Below are positions 24,410 through 33,311 of a DNA stretch of 64,000 bases, piece by piece; position 1 is the first letter of the stretch; the number at the start of each line of letters is the position of its first letter. A program made the translations under genes and the position numbers. The stretch spans positions 62,001 through 126,000 of the forward strand of contig JBCBAC010000002.1 of NCBI GenBank assembly GCA_038532735.1, given 5' to 3'. Below the pieces are notes generated by a model, which was not told the DNA's origin, did no database searches, and saw only the letters and a list, made by a program, of their open reading frames with translations. The DNA comes from JAHTBL01 sp038532735. GTDB lineage: Bacteria > Pseudomonadota > Alphaproteobacteria > Rhodobacterales > Rhodobacteraceae.

Positions 24410-25314
24410 TCGAAAGTGAGATCCGCGAAGACCGGATAGTGATCCGTCGGCCATTCGCCTTCGAATTTTTGTCGTAGAACGACCGGCTCACCGTCAAGCG
24501 CGACCCCGTCGCTATAGCCAAGATGATCAATCGCCCCGAAAAGATTGATGCCACGATTGAAGTGATAGGTCGCCCCGCGCACCGGCGCAAAGGTGATCCC
24601 GGCCTCCTCAATCCGCCCCAAGGTGGCAGAGCCGCGCAACGCGTTCAGATCGCCAATCACGAACACCTTTTCATCCGCAGCAATCCAGGGTGCGATGCGG
24701 TCGCGCACCAAGGCCGCCGAGAGTTGGCGGTTCGACCGGCTGCGATACTCGAAATGCACATTCACGACGCGAAACCGCGCGCCGGTGTCCCGGTCGCGAA
24801 ACGCCGCCCATGAGGCAAAAGCGGGCCAAGAGCCATTGAAAGTGCGTGAATAGATGACATCTGGCGTGTCTGAGAAGAAGAACCACCCTTCCTCCTCCAC
24901 CGCCAGCCGCGCGGCCCGGTAGAGGATCGGCTGCGTGATCGGAAAGTCCGCCGGATCGCCCACCGCTGCCGCACGCAACTCTCTGTTTTGCGCCAGGAGA
25001 TAATCCAACGTCAGATTTTGCGTCGCCATAGAGCCGCCGCCAAAGCTCTCGGATTCCTGTAAGGCAAAGACATCCGCGTCGACGGCTTTTACAGCCGCAT
25101 CCATCGCGCCCTTGCGCCGGTCCCAATCGGCGACGGACCAAGGCCCCTCCGCCCGCGCCAGAACAATGTAATGCACATTCAGCGTCGCCATGCGCAGCGC
25201 CGCGTCGGGCTTGGCGGGCACCGCCCCGCGCCCCGAAAAGCTCAGATGCGCCGCACATGCAAAGAGCGGTATGATCAATGCGACCAGAAGCAAGCCGCGA
25301 ATGAGACGTTTCAT
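24406..25314 (-). CDS. Endonuclease/exonuclease/phosphatase (EEP) family lipoprotein
   Basis: 302-aa secreted hydrolase. Signal peptide ends in a lipobox-like LFAC. EEP-fold motifs: 'MATLNVHYI', 'FALQESESF', 'GDLNALRG' and 'TDHYPVFADL' at the end, giving the metal-site Asn/Glu/Asp/His. Periplasmic location suggests a phosphodiesterase or phosphatase, not DNA repair. Confidence 0.88.
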   Translation of the reverse strand: MKRLIRGLLLVALIIPLFACAAHLSFSGRGAVPAKPDAALRMATLNVHYIVLARAEGPWSVADWDRRKGAMDAAVKAVDADVFALQESESFGGGSMATQNLTLDYLLAQNRELRAAAVGDPADFPITQPILYRAARLAVEEEGWFFFSDTPDVIYSRTFNGSWPAFASWAAFRDRDTGARFRVVNVHFEYRSRSNRQLSAALVRDRIAPWIAADEKVFVIGDLNALRGSATLGRIEEAGITFAPVRGATYHFNRGINLFGAIDHLGYSDGVALDGEPVVLRQKFEGEWPTDHYPVFADLTFD

Positions 25315-25439
25315 ACCGGCACCCTACGCTGCGCTTGCCTCTTGCGAAAGCGCCGGAAGCTGCATTTATGTGGGGTTACCCCTTGCAGCCCTCCGCCACA
25401 TGCCCAAATGTAAATCATCGTAACATAAAGCGAGCCCGC

Positions 25440-26030
25440 ATGTCCGTATCCCCGCCAGAGCGCAATGACGCCGCCCTAGACTTCCTGAAAACCCGTCGTT
25501 CACGGCCGGGCAAGACCCTGACCACACCCGTGCCGGACCGCACAGAACTAGAGGAGCTGCTGAGCATCGCAGCCCGCACCCCCGATCACGGCAAGCTGGA
25601 ACCCTGGCGTTTCATTGTGCTGGAGCGCCCCGCGCTGGAGCGGATCGCCGCGCTCATCCCGCCGCTGGGGGCAAAACATGGCATCCCAGAGGATAAAATC
25701 GCGGGCAACATGCTGCATTACGGCTCCAGCCACTTGGCGGTTGCCGTGATTTCATCGCCCAAAATCTCAGACAAGATCCCCGAGATCGAACAAGTCTATT
25801 CCGCAGGCGCGGTCTGCCTTGCGCTGCTCAACGCAGCTCTTGCTGCAGGCTGGGGCGCGAACTGGCTGTCGGGCTGGTCCTCACACTACCAGGAGTTTGG
25901 CCGCGACGCGTTCAACCTGACCCCGTCCGAGAAGATCGCGGGCATCATCCATATCGGCACCGCGCCACACACCCCGCCGGATCGACCCCGACCGGATCTG
26001 GACCAAATCACTGAATGGATGTCCGAATAA
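25440..26030 (+). CDS. Nitroreductase family flavoprotein
   Basis: 196-aa FMN-dependent oxidoreductase of the YdjA-like short group. 'KTRRSRPGKTL' and 'AARTPDHGKLEPWRF' form the FMN site; 'GAVCLALLNAALAAGWGANW' (in parts) is typical. Its TAA overlaps the next ATG by one base (TAATG), coupling it to the EI24 membrane protein. Confidence 0.9.
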   Translation: MSVSPPERNDAALDFLKTRRSRPGKTLTTPVPDRTELEELLSIAARTPDHGKLEPWRFIVLERPALERIAALIPPLGAKHGIPEDKIAGNMLHYGSSHLAVAVISSPKISDKIPEIEQVYSAGAVCLALLNAALAAGWGANWLSGWSSHYQEFGRDAFNLTPSEKIAGIIHIGTAPHTPPDRPRPDLDQITEWMSE

Positions 26031-26746
26031 TGTCCCCCATTCTCAAAGCCCTCAGCCAGCTGGGCGACAGCCGGTTTCGCAATGTCCTCTTGAAAGGCAT
26101 CGGTCTGGCGATTGCCACGCTCTTTGCGATATCGGCGGTCTTTCTCTGGGTCGTGGGCTGGATCGTGCCCGACAGTTTCACCCTGCCCTGGATCGGCACG
26201 ATCACTTGGATTGACACGGTGCTCAGTTGGACGGCGGTGCCCGTCGTGATCCTGATGTCGGCATTTCTGATGGTGCCCGTCGCCTCTGCCATGACGGGCA
26301 TTTTTCTGGATGATGTGGCACAAGCCGTTGAAGACAGGCACTACCCGGCCTTGGGCCCTGCCCGCAGAACGCCCATCGCAGAGACGATCAGCGACACGAT
26401 CCGCTTTCTGGGCGTGATCGTTGGCGCCAATATTGTCGCGCTGATCTTCTATCTGTTCCTGACACCCTTCGCCCCGCTGATCTTCTGGGGGCTGAATGGC
26501 TTCCTGCTGGGACGGGAATATTTTCAGATGGTTGCGATCCGGCGTATGTCGCGCGCCGATGCAGACAGGCTGCGCAAAGCTCATCGTGGGCGTATCTGGC
26601 TGACCGGAGGGCTTATGGCGATCCCGCTATCGATCCCGCTTGTGAACCTACTAATCCCCGTCCTAGGCGCGGCCGCGTTTACTCACTTGTTCCACTCACT
26701 TCCGGCGTCGACATCCGCTCAAACCAGTCGAGATCTCGCACGGTAA
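26030..26746 (+). CDS. EI24 domain membrane protein (CysZ-like)
   Basis: 238-aa protein with four or more membrane helices. 'GIFLDDVAQAVEDRHYP', 'PFAPLIFWGLNGFLLGREYF' (in parts) and the repeated helix-turn-helix hairpins match EI24/CysZ proteins. CysZ of enterobacteria carries sulfate; that role is unproven here. Its last 68 nt overlap the DUF1467 gene on the other strand. Confidence 0.88.
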   Translation: MSPILKALSQLGDSRFRNVLLKGIGLAIATLFAISAVFLWVVGWIVPDSFTLPWIGTITWIDTVLSWTAVPVVILMSAFLMVPVASAMTGIFLDDVAQAVEDRHYPALGPARRTPIAETISDTIRFLGVIVGANIVALIFYLFLTPFAPLIFWGLNGFLLGREYFQMVAIRRMSRADADRLRKAHRGRIWLTGGLMAIPLSIPLVNLLIPVLGAAAFTHLFHSLPASTSAQTSRDLAR

Positions 26747-26972
26747 TCACGCCCGACAGGATCGTGCCCGCGATGATCAGCCACAGCGGAAAGGCGATCA
26801 TCGTGGTGACTTTGACGCGCTTGCCCAACTGCGCATCCGCAGGCGCACCCGCATGGGTGCCAGGCACGATATCCCCCACATCGCCCTGTGTTTTCAGCCG
26901 CAACGGCAGCACGATGAAGAGCACCATGAACCAGATGACGGCGAACAGGACGATGGCGGATGTAATCGACAT
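26679..26972 (-). CDS. DUF1467 family membrane protein
   Basis: 97-aa protein with two membrane helices. The start 'MSITSAIVLFAVIWFMVLF' (in part) and 'PLRLKTQGD' are DUF1467 marks. In Rhodobacteraceae it usually sits next to the methylmalonyl-CoA epimerase gene, as here (epimerase 82 nt upstream, same strand). The 3' end overlaps the EI24 gene by 68 nt, tail to tail. Confidence 0.9.
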   Translation of the reverse strand: MSITSAIVLFAVIWFMVLFIVLPLRLKTQGDVGDIVPGTHAGAPADAQLGKRVKVTTMIAFPLWLIIAGTILSGVITVRDLDWFERMSTPEVSGTSE

Positions 26973-27009
26973 ATTGGCCCCCTTTCGGGCTGAGTTGCAA
27001 AGCGCCGGA

Positions 27010-27041
27010 GCCTCCGGCGGGGGTATTTGGAAAAAGCGAAA
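27010..27041 (-). repeat. Dispersed gene-end repeat, copy c
   Basis: Plus-strand reading GCCTCCGGCGGGGGTATTT then GGAAAAAGCGAAAGC. Together with the preceding CGCCGGAG it also makes a CGCCGGAG/CTCCGGCG hairpin. It lies just past the mce stop. Confidence 0.7.
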
Positions 27042-27054
27042 GCGGCCTTCCGCT

Positions 27055-27459
27055 CTACACCTGTTCTAGCTCGACAAGGCAGCCGTTAAAGTCTTTGGGA
27101 TGCAGAAAGAGGACAGGCTTGCCATGCGCGCCGATCTTCGGCTCACCCGAGCCCAGCACCCGCGCGCCATCGGCTTTCAGCTTGTCGCGCGCGACCAGAA
27201 TGTCGTCCACCTCATAGCAGATGTGGTGAATGCCGCCTGCAGGGTTCTTTTCCAGATACCCCGCGATGGGGCTGTTTTCGCCCAGCGGATAGAGCAGCTC
27301 AATCTTGGTGTTGGGCAGTTCGATGAAGATGACCGTGACCCCGTGATCGGGCTCATCCTGCGGCGCGCCGACATTGGCTCCCAGCGTGCCGCGATACTGG
27401 TTTGCAGCGGCCTCCAGATCGGGGACGGCGATGGCGACGTGGTTGAGGCGACCAATCAT
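27055..27459 (-). CDS. mce: Methylmalonyl-CoA epimerase
   Basis: 134-aa VOC-fold metalloenzyme of the propionate/ethylmalonyl-CoA pathways; interconverts R- and S-methylmalonyl-CoA. 'RLNHVAIAVPDLEAA', 'FIELPNTKIELLYPLG' and 'GGIHHICYEVDD' carry the metal His/Glu residues. Standard length. The mutase is not in this window. Confidence 0.94.
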   Translation of the reverse strand: MIGRLNHVAIAVPDLEAAANQYRGTLGANVGAPQDEPDHGVTVIFIELPNTKIELLYPLGENSPIAGYLEKNPAGGIHHICYEVDDILVARDKLKADGARVLGSGEPKIGAHGKPVLFLHPKDFNGCLVELEQV

Positions 27460-27599
27460 GGCAGGGCTCCTTATAGCATTGGTTGGCGCAGGTTATGGGG
27501 CGGTGATCTGCCGGGTGCAAGGGGACGCGGTGCCGCTGTTAACGCCCTGTTAGGCATAACCGCGTTTAGTGGAGGCGACTCAGCCCCAAGGAGGATCTG

Positions 27600-28316
27600 A
27601 TGGACGACATCGACAGCTTTGTGCTTTCCCGCCCCCCCACCGCCGCGCGGCCCCTTTTGGGCCTGACCGTTCTGGTCGTCGAAGACAGCCGCTTTGCTTG
27701 CGAGGCGATGCGCCTTTTGTGCCTGCGCTCCGGCGCGCGGATCCGGCGCGCGGATTGTCTGCGCTCGGCCCGGCGGCATTTGCAGGTCTACCGACCCAGC
27801 GTTGTGATTGTCGATCTGGGCCTGCCCGACGGCTCTGGCGCCGATCTGATTGACGAGTTGAACAACACCAGCCCGCGCGTCGAGGTGGTGCTGGGCACCA
27901 GCGGCGATGACGGGGCCGAGGCCCGCGCGATGACCGCAGGTGCCGATGGCTTCATGCCCAAACCTGTGGCCAGCCTTGCCAATTTTCAGGAAACCATCCT
28001 CAGCTTCCTCCCGGCAGAGCGGCGCCCCGTGGGTCCGCGCATCCTGTCGGATGAACACGTCACACCCGACCCGATTTCCTACCGTGATGACATGGCCCAT
28101 GTGGCCGATCTGCTATCGGGCGATCAGGATCCAAGCATGGCCGATTATGTCGGCCAGTTCCTGGCCGGTGTCGCCTCCAGCGCGGGCGATGGTATCTTGA
28201 AAGAGGCCGCAGATCGCTTGATCGCCAAACGCGCGCTTGGTCAGGCCGTCAGCGCCAATATGGCAGAGATTGGCGGGCTGGTGCAGGACCGGATGCTGAC
28301 CGAGGAAATCGTCTAG
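27600..28316 (+). CDS. Response regulator with unassigned C-terminal domain
   Basis: 238-aa protein. Receiver domain about residues 22-140: 'VLVVEDSRFACEAM' (acidic pair), phospho-acceptor Asp in 'VIVDLGLPDGSG', and Lys in 'GFMPKPVASL'. The C-terminal 90 residues are helical ('MAHVADLLSGDQDPSMADYV', in part) and carry no DNA-binding motif that I recognise, so it may act by protein contact. AAGGAGG ribosome site. No histidine kinase nearby. Confidence 0.88.
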   Translation: MDDIDSFVLSRPPTAARPLLGLTVLVVEDSRFACEAMRLLCLRSGARIRRADCLRSARRHLQVYRPSVVIVDLGLPDGSGADLIDELNNTSPRVEVVLGTSGDDGAEARAMTAGADGFMPKPVASLANFQETILSFLPAERRPVGPRILSDEHVTPDPISYRDDMAHVADLLSGDQDPSMADYVGQFLAGVASSAGDGILKEAADRLIAKRALGQAVSANMAEIGGLVQDRMLTEEIV

Positions 28317-29002
28317 CCCATGCGAAGCGGCATGCGCTGCTGAGCTGAAGCGTCAAAGTTCTCTGGCGCCAGCCAACGTGTGAATGCTGCGCGCCGGTCC
28401 GGCCATTCGCTGTCGATGATCGAAAACCACGCGGTATCGCGATTGCGCCCCTTCACAACCGTGGCTTGGCGAAAGATGCCCTCGAACGTGAAGCCATAGC
28501 GAGCCGCCGCCCGGCGTGATGGCGCGTTCAGCGCATCGCATTTCCACTCAAACCGCCGGTAGCCCACCTGAAACGCCCAGTCGATCATCAGGAACGTCGC
28601 CTCCGTCGCCGCACGCGTGCGCTGTAGGGCTGGCCCGAGCGTGACATAGCCCAGCTCTATCGCACCCGCCTCCGGCTGGATCGTATAGTAGGAGAAAAAC
28701 CCTTGCGGCGCGTCACAGCCTTCCGGCGTGATCGCATAAAAAACGTGCTTAGCCGGATCCGCCGTGACATCGCCTAGATGCGCGATCAGGTCGTCGGCAT
28801 CCGCAAAAGCAGGCATCGGCAGATAAGTCCAAACGTCCTCCACCGTGCCTAAAGCGTCGAAAAGAGCAGGCCCATGGCCCGCCGGATCAAGGACATCCAG
28901 CCGGACATACTGCCCCTGCATCACCGCAGGGCCAGGGCGCACAGGCACCTGCCAATCCGGCAGCGCGCGCCCGACGGGGCGTGTCTCAATCGCATCATTC
29001 AT
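28313..29002 (-). CDS. GNAT family N-acetyltransferase (RimJ/RimL type)
   Basis: 229-aa acetyl-CoA-dependent acetyltransferase. 'AIELGYVTLGPALQRTRAATEA' (in parts) is the acetyl-CoA loop region and 'NAPSRRAAARYGFTFEG' is the second GNAT motif. It resembles YJU2/RimL-like enzymes of about 220 aa that acetylate small amines or proteins. Start at 29002 chosen by position. Stop overlaps the response regulator stop. Confidence 0.88.
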   Translation of the reverse strand: MNDAIETRPVGRALPDWQVPVRPGPAVMQGQYVRLDVLDPAGHGPALFDALGTVEDVWTYLPMPAFADADDLIAHLGDVTADPAKHVFYAITPEGCDAPQGFFSYYTIQPEAGAIELGYVTLGPALQRTRAATEATFLMIDWAFQVGYRRFEWKCDALNAPSRRAAARYGFTFEGIFRQATVVKGRNRDTAWFSIIDSEWPDRRAAFTRWLAPENFDASAQQRMPLRMG

Positions 29003-29179
29003 GGTGCAGTCCTGCACGCCCCCACCTGCCCTGTCCAGAGCATCCCTGCCGCGCAGACACCGTCAAAGGGTCTTTGAATAGCGCCGCATTTTCCGCAAAT
29101 CCGCCTCAATTCAGCGCGAGGTTGCCCGCAAGACCGCCACGGAAGAAGCCTGCGCGGAACGATTTGAGGAGAATGAGTA

Positions 29180-29383
29180 ATGGAACGGCTTTTGAAAAAA
29201 TTCGCGTCCGATGATGCCGGCAACGCGACCGTTGATTGGCTGGTACTGACTTCAGGCCTTGTATTTCTGGGCGTGGCCGTTGCCATCAGTATTGGCACCA
29301 GCACGGGCGAGGTTGCCTCCAGCACCACCGACACGATCGACGCGATTGATCCGACCGAATTGGTCGAAGAGATCACATCGTAA
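29180..29383 (+). CDS. Flp-pilin-like single-membrane-helix protein, 67 aa
   Basis: Short protein starting with a basic/acidic leader (MERLLKKFASDDAGNATVDW) then a hydrophobic helix 'LVLTSGLVFLGVAVAISIG' and an acidic tail. The 'DDAG.AT.DWL' part resembles the start of Flp/TadE-type pilins ('DESGATAIEYGL'). No tad genes are nearby. AGGAG ribosome site. Function not known; it may be a membrane-anchored pilin-like subunit. Confidence 0.75.
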   Translation: MERLLKKFASDDAGNATVDWLVLTSGLVFLGVAVAISIGTSTGEVASSTTDTIDAIDPTELVEEITS

Positions 29384-29477
29384 GGCTCAAGATCGCGCCC
29401 GGCGCGGTTAGCGGCAAAGATCGCATCACTTCTCAGGCGACACGCCATCTTCGAAGCGTCCATGCCGCCGCAATCAT

Positions 29478-29510
29478 AAAAAGGGCGAGGGATACCATCC
29501 CCGCCCTCTT
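29478..29510 (-). terminator. Terminator of aspS
   Basis: Stem AGGGCG.GGGAT / ATCCC.GCCCT with an ACC loop; the minus strand then reads TTTTTATG. It lies 24 nt past the aspS stop. Confidence 0.85.
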
Positions 29511-29533
29511 GAGATCGTACTTCTGAACCTGTC

Positions 29534-31318
29534 TTAGCTGTCCGGCTCAATCACCCGCAGCGACAATTCACGCAACTGCTCGTTCAAGGGCTCGTTGGGC
29601 GCGTTCATCATCAGATCTTCCGCACGCTGGTTCATCGGGAAGAGGATCACCTCCCGGATATTCGCCTCATCGGCCAGTAGCATCACGATGCGGTCGATAC
29701 CCGCCGCACAGCCCCCGTGGGGCGGCGCGCCATATTGGAACGCGTTGACCATACCACCGAACCGCTTGCGCACCTCGGCCTCGTCATAGCCCGCGATTTC
29801 AAACGCTTTGAACATGATCTCAGGCCGGTGGTTCCGGATCGCGCCAGAGACCAGCTCGTAGCCGTTGCACGCCAGATCGTACTGATAGCCCAGCACATCC
29901 AGAGGATCGCCCCCAAGCGCCTCCATCCCACCTTGGGGCATGGAGAACGGGTTGTGTTCAAAATCAATGCGGCCAGTTTCGTCGTCTTTCTCGTAAATCG
30001 GGAAGTCGACGATCCACGCAAACGCAAAGCGGTCCTGTTCGGTCAGCCCAAGTTCATTGCCAATCTCCACGCGGGCCTTACCAGCGACAGTTTCAAACGC
30101 GGCAGGCTTACCACCGAGGAAGAACGCCGCATCGCCAACGTCCAGCCCAAGCTGCTGTCGGATCGCCTCCGTCCGCTCCGGGCCGATGTTTTTGGCCAAG
30201 GGGCCAGCGGCTTCCATGCCCTCACCCTGATCGCGCCAGAAGATATAGCCCATCCCGGGCAACCCTTCCTTCTGCGCAAACGCATTCATCCGGTCGCAGA
30301 ATTTCCGCGACCCGCCACCAGGTGCCGGGATCGCACGGATCTCTGTCCCCTCCTGCTCAAGCAGCTTGGCAAAAATCGCAAAGCCTGAGCCCGCGAAATG
30401 CTCAGACACCACCTGCATCTTGATCGGGTTGCGCAGGTCGGGCTTGTCGGTGCCATACCAAAGCGCCGCGTCCCGGTAAGAAATCTGCGGCCAGCTCTCA
30501 GGCGCGTCGACCTTCTTGCCACCGCCGAACTCTTCGAAAACACCAGCCAACACAGGCGAAATCGTATCGAACACGTCCTGCTGGGTGACGAACGACATCT
30601 CCATATCCAGCTGGTAGAAATCCGTAGGCGAGCGGTCAGCGCGCGGGTCCTCATCGCGGAAACAGGGCGCGATCTGGAAATACTTGTCAAAGCCCGACAC
30701 CATCAGCAGCTGCTTGAATTGCTGCGGGGCCTGCGGCAGCGCGTAGAACTTGCCGGGATGCAGGCGCGACGGCACCAGAAAATCCCGCGCACCTTCGGGG
30801 CTGGAGGCCGTGATGATCGGCGTCTGAAACTCGCGGAAGTCTTTCTCCCACATCCGCTTGCGGATCGACGCGACAACATCTGACCGCATCGTCATATTGC
30901 GCTGCAACTTCTCGCGCCGCAGGTCCAGGTAGCGATAGCGCAGCCGCGTTTCCTCTGGGTATTCCTGATCGCCGAAGACCATCAGCGGCAGCTCATCGGC
31001 CGCGCCCAGAACCTCCAGGTCGCGAATGAAAACCTCAACCTCCCCGGTGGAGATGTTGGGGTTCACAAGGCTCGCGTCCCGCGCTTTCACTTCGCCATCA
31101 ATGCGAATGCACCATTCCGAGCGGACCTTCTCGACCTCGGCAAAAACGGGGCTGTCGGGGTCCGCCAGCACCTGCGTCATGCCGTAATGGTCGCGCAGAT
31201 CGATGAACAGCACGCCACCATGGTCGCGCACACGGTGCACCCAGCCCGACAGGCGCACGGCGTCGCCTACGTTGGATTTGTTCAGATCGGCGCAAGTATG
31301 GCTGCGATAAGCGTGCAT
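29534..31318 (-). CDS. aspS: Aspartyl-tRNA synthetase (bacterial/AspRS)
   Basis: 594-aa class II synthetase. N-terminal OB-fold ('VRLSGWVHRVRDHGGVLFID', in part), class II motif 2 'FRDEDPRADRSPTDFYQLD' (in part) and motif 3 'GAPPHGGCAAGIDRIVMLL' (in part). The large GAD insertion confirms the bacterial type. Start at 31318 has AAAGGGA; 14 further in-frame codons upstream are unlikely to be used. Whether it also charges tRNA-Asn depends on gatCAB, not seen here. Confidence 0.96.
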   Translation of the reverse strand: MHAYRSHTCADLNKSNVGDAVRLSGWVHRVRDHGGVLFIDLRDHYGMTQVLADPDSPVFAEVEKVRSEWCIRIDGEVKARDASLVNPNISTGEVEVFIRDLEVLGAADELPLMVFGDQEYPEETRLRYRYLDLRREKLQRNMTMRSDVVASIRKRMWEKDFREFQTPIITASSPEGARDFLVPSRLHPGKFYALPQAPQQFKQLLMVSGFDKYFQIAPCFRDEDPRADRSPTDFYQLDMEMSFVTQQDVFDTISPVLAGVFEEFGGGKKVDAPESWPQISYRDAALWYGTDKPDLRNPIKMQVVSEHFAGSGFAIFAKLLEQEGTEIRAIPAPGGGSRKFCDRMNAFAQKEGLPGMGYIFWRDQGEGMEAAGPLAKNIGPERTEAIRQQLGLDVGDAAFFLGGKPAAFETVAGKARVEIGNELGLTEQDRFAFAWIVDFPIYEKDDETGRIDFEHNPFSMPQGGMEALGGDPLDVLGYQYDLACNGYELVSGAIRNHRPEIMFKAFEIAGYDEAEVRKRFGGMVNAFQYGAPPHGGCAAGIDRIVMLLADEANIREVILFPMNQRAEDLMMNAPNEPLNEQLRELSLRVIEPDS

Positions 31319-31487
31319 AGTGGTCCCTTTGGGCATCAAAATCGGTTCCCGCCGATACACCCGCCCTTGCCCGGGAAGTCAAGGCAACATCCCGCCAACG
31401 GGCATTGAAAAGCAGGGTGTTTTGGGTAGGCTCTTAACCATTCTTAATAAAAGGCAGCTCAGACAGGCGAATAAAGAAGGGGGTCCC

Positions 31488-32717
31488 ATGTGGAAAACCA
31501 TCATTGATCGCATGCTCGCGCGCATGATCCGCGAGGGGAAGCTGACCATCACCTGGCCCGACGGACGTCAGACCGATTATGCCGGGAAGCCGGGCCTTTC
31601 GGCGCATGTCACATTTCACGAAAACAGCCTTCTGAAGGCGATGTGCAGAAACCCCGAACTGGCTCTTGGTGAGGGCTATACTGACGGTCGCCTGACTATC
31701 GAGGACGACCGCCTGGGCGACCTGCTGACACTGCTCATGCGCAACAATCCCCGCGACGCGTTCCCGCTCTGGGCGCGCTCGGTTGAGCGGGCGCGCTTGG
31801 CCTGCCGCGGTTGGCTGCTGCGCAACACGCCCCTGAAGGCGCAGCAGAACGTGGCCCACCACTATGATCTGTCGGATGATCTCTACCGGCTCTTTCTGGA
31901 TGAGGACATGCAGTATTCCTGCGCCTATTTCGCCCGTCCCGACATGACGCTGGAAGAGGCACAGTTTGCCAAAAAGCATCACATTGCCAATAAGTTACGG
32001 CTTACCCCAGAGTGTCATGTTCTGGATATCGGCAGCGGTTGGGGCGGGATGGCGCTGACGCTGGCGCGCGATTATGGGTGCCGCGTGACCGGTGTGACGC
32101 TGTCCCAGAACCAGCTTGAGACAGCCCAAAAACGCGCACGGGAGGCAAAGCTCTCAGACCGCATCACATTCAAGCTGCAAGACTACCGAACCCTGCAAGG
32201 CCCATTTGACAGGATCGTCTCTGTCGGGATGTTCGAGCATGTGGGGCCCGCCCATTACGCCGAATATTTCGGCCAGATCGACAGGCTGCTGGCCGAGGAC
32301 GGTATCGCCCTTGTCCACACAATCGGCTACATTCAACCGCCGAAAACGCAATCGCCCTGGATCCTGAAATACGTCTTTCCTGGCGGTCACGTCCCGTCGC
32401 TCTCCGAAGTGGCGCGCCCGCTCGAAGCTGCCAATCTGTGGCAGACCGATATCGAGATCTGGCGCCTGCATTATGCAGAGACACTCAAGCATTGGCGCCT
32501 CAGATTTGAAGCAAATGCCGATCAGCTTGTTAAGACATATGACGACGCGTTTATCCGCATGTGGCGGTATTATCTGACCGCCTGCGAGATGTCGTTTCGC
32601 GAAACCCGGCAAGCGGTTTACCAGTTTCAACTGGCCAAAAGGATCGACACAGTTCCCATCACGCGGGACTATCTTTACCCCGCGCAAACCGCCTCACAAA
32701 CCAATCAGATCGCCTAG
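31488..32717 (+). CDS. Cyclopropane-fatty-acyl-phospholipid synthase family methyltransferase
   Basis: 409-aa CFA-synthase-like enzyme. An N-terminal lipid-binding domain ('LGEGYTDGRLTIEDD') is followed by the SAM site 'VLDIGSGWGGMALTLA' and 'SVGMFEHVG'. 'HHYDLSDDLYRLFLD' is a family mark. It could be a true Cfa or a related fatty-acid methyltransferase (UfaA-like). GAAGGGGG ribosome site. It converges on bchJ with a 4-nt overlap, so it is not part of the bch operon. Confidence 0.9.
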   Translation: MWKTIIDRMLARMIREGKLTITWPDGRQTDYAGKPGLSAHVTFHENSLLKAMCRNPELALGEGYTDGRLTIEDDRLGDLLTLLMRNNPRDAFPLWARSVERARLACRGWLLRNTPLKAQQNVAHHYDLSDDLYRLFLDEDMQYSCAYFARPDMTLEEAQFAKKHHIANKLRLTPECHVLDIGSGWGGMALTLARDYGCRVTGVTLSQNQLETAQKRAREAKLSDRITFKLQDYRTLQGPFDRIVSVGMFEHVGPAHYAEYFGQIDRLLAEDGIALVHTIGYIQPPKTQSPWILKYVFPGGHVPSLSEVARPLEAANLWQTDIEIWRLHYAETLKHWRLRFEANADQLVKTYDDAFIRMWRYYLTACEMSFRETRQAVYQFQLAKRIDTVPITRDYLYPAQTASQTNQIA

Positions 32718-33310
32718 CCCAGCCGCAACTCGAACCGGCAGGCACCAGCGCCCTGCGCTATGCAATCTGTTTCCCGACAAATCATCTGCGGATGGACCAG
32801 CACCTGATAGAGCCGCTCGAAAACTGCGGCATGCCAATGACAAAGCGGCGTCTCAGACGTCTCGCCCGCGACAATTGGGTTATCGGCCAGCTCAAACCGC
32901 AACGGCGTGAGCACCCGAAACGTGCCAGAGCCCGCGAACGTCCACGCGTTTTTCTGGATCGCTTTAGACAACAGCTGCGCTGACAATCGCCACGGCAAAG
33001 CCTTCAAAATCCGTTGCGCGAAGGCTGGAATACGGTTGGCCAAGATGTAATCCGCCGTTCGCCTGCCTGCCTCCCATGCCAAAGCCGCCGCCAGATTAGG
33101 CACTTGCGCCCGCAACGCCTGATGAACCCGTGCCGCAGGCGCTTCGGAAATCATCTGATCGCCCGAAGGCAGATCGAACACGCCAGCCGCTGCGAAAACT
33201 TCGTCGCGCAACGCGCGTCCTCCGGCCTGTTCAATCACGGGCACCAACTGCAATATTGCATTTGGGCCGATGAGCCCAACTCCTCCCGCGCGATGAACCG
33301 CGTGGGCCAT
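32714..33310 (-). CDS. bchJ: BchJ, bacteriochlorophyll 4-vinyl (8-vinyl) reductase-associated protein
   Basis: 198-aa protein with a C-terminal V4R domain ('QMICRETDCIAQGAGACRFE' in part, with conserved Cys). It is recognised by its position one base after bchE and by sequence type. It was named a 4-vinyl reductase from early mutants; later work gave 8-vinyl reduction to BciA/BciB and BchX, so BchJ may rather be a helper or substrate carrier. Start 33310 is linked to the bchE stop (TGA-T-ATG), so one operon. Confidence 0.87.
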   Translation of the reverse strand: MAHAVHRAGGVGLIGPNAILQLVPVIEQAGGRALRDEVFAAAGVFDLPSGDQMISEAPAARVHQALRAQVPNLAAALAWEAGRRTADYILANRIPAFAQRILKALPWRLSAQLLSKAIQKNAWTFAGSGTFRVLTPLRFELADNPIVAGETSETPLCHWHAAVFERLYQVLVHPQMICRETDCIAQGAGACRFELRLG

Positions 33311-33311
33311 A

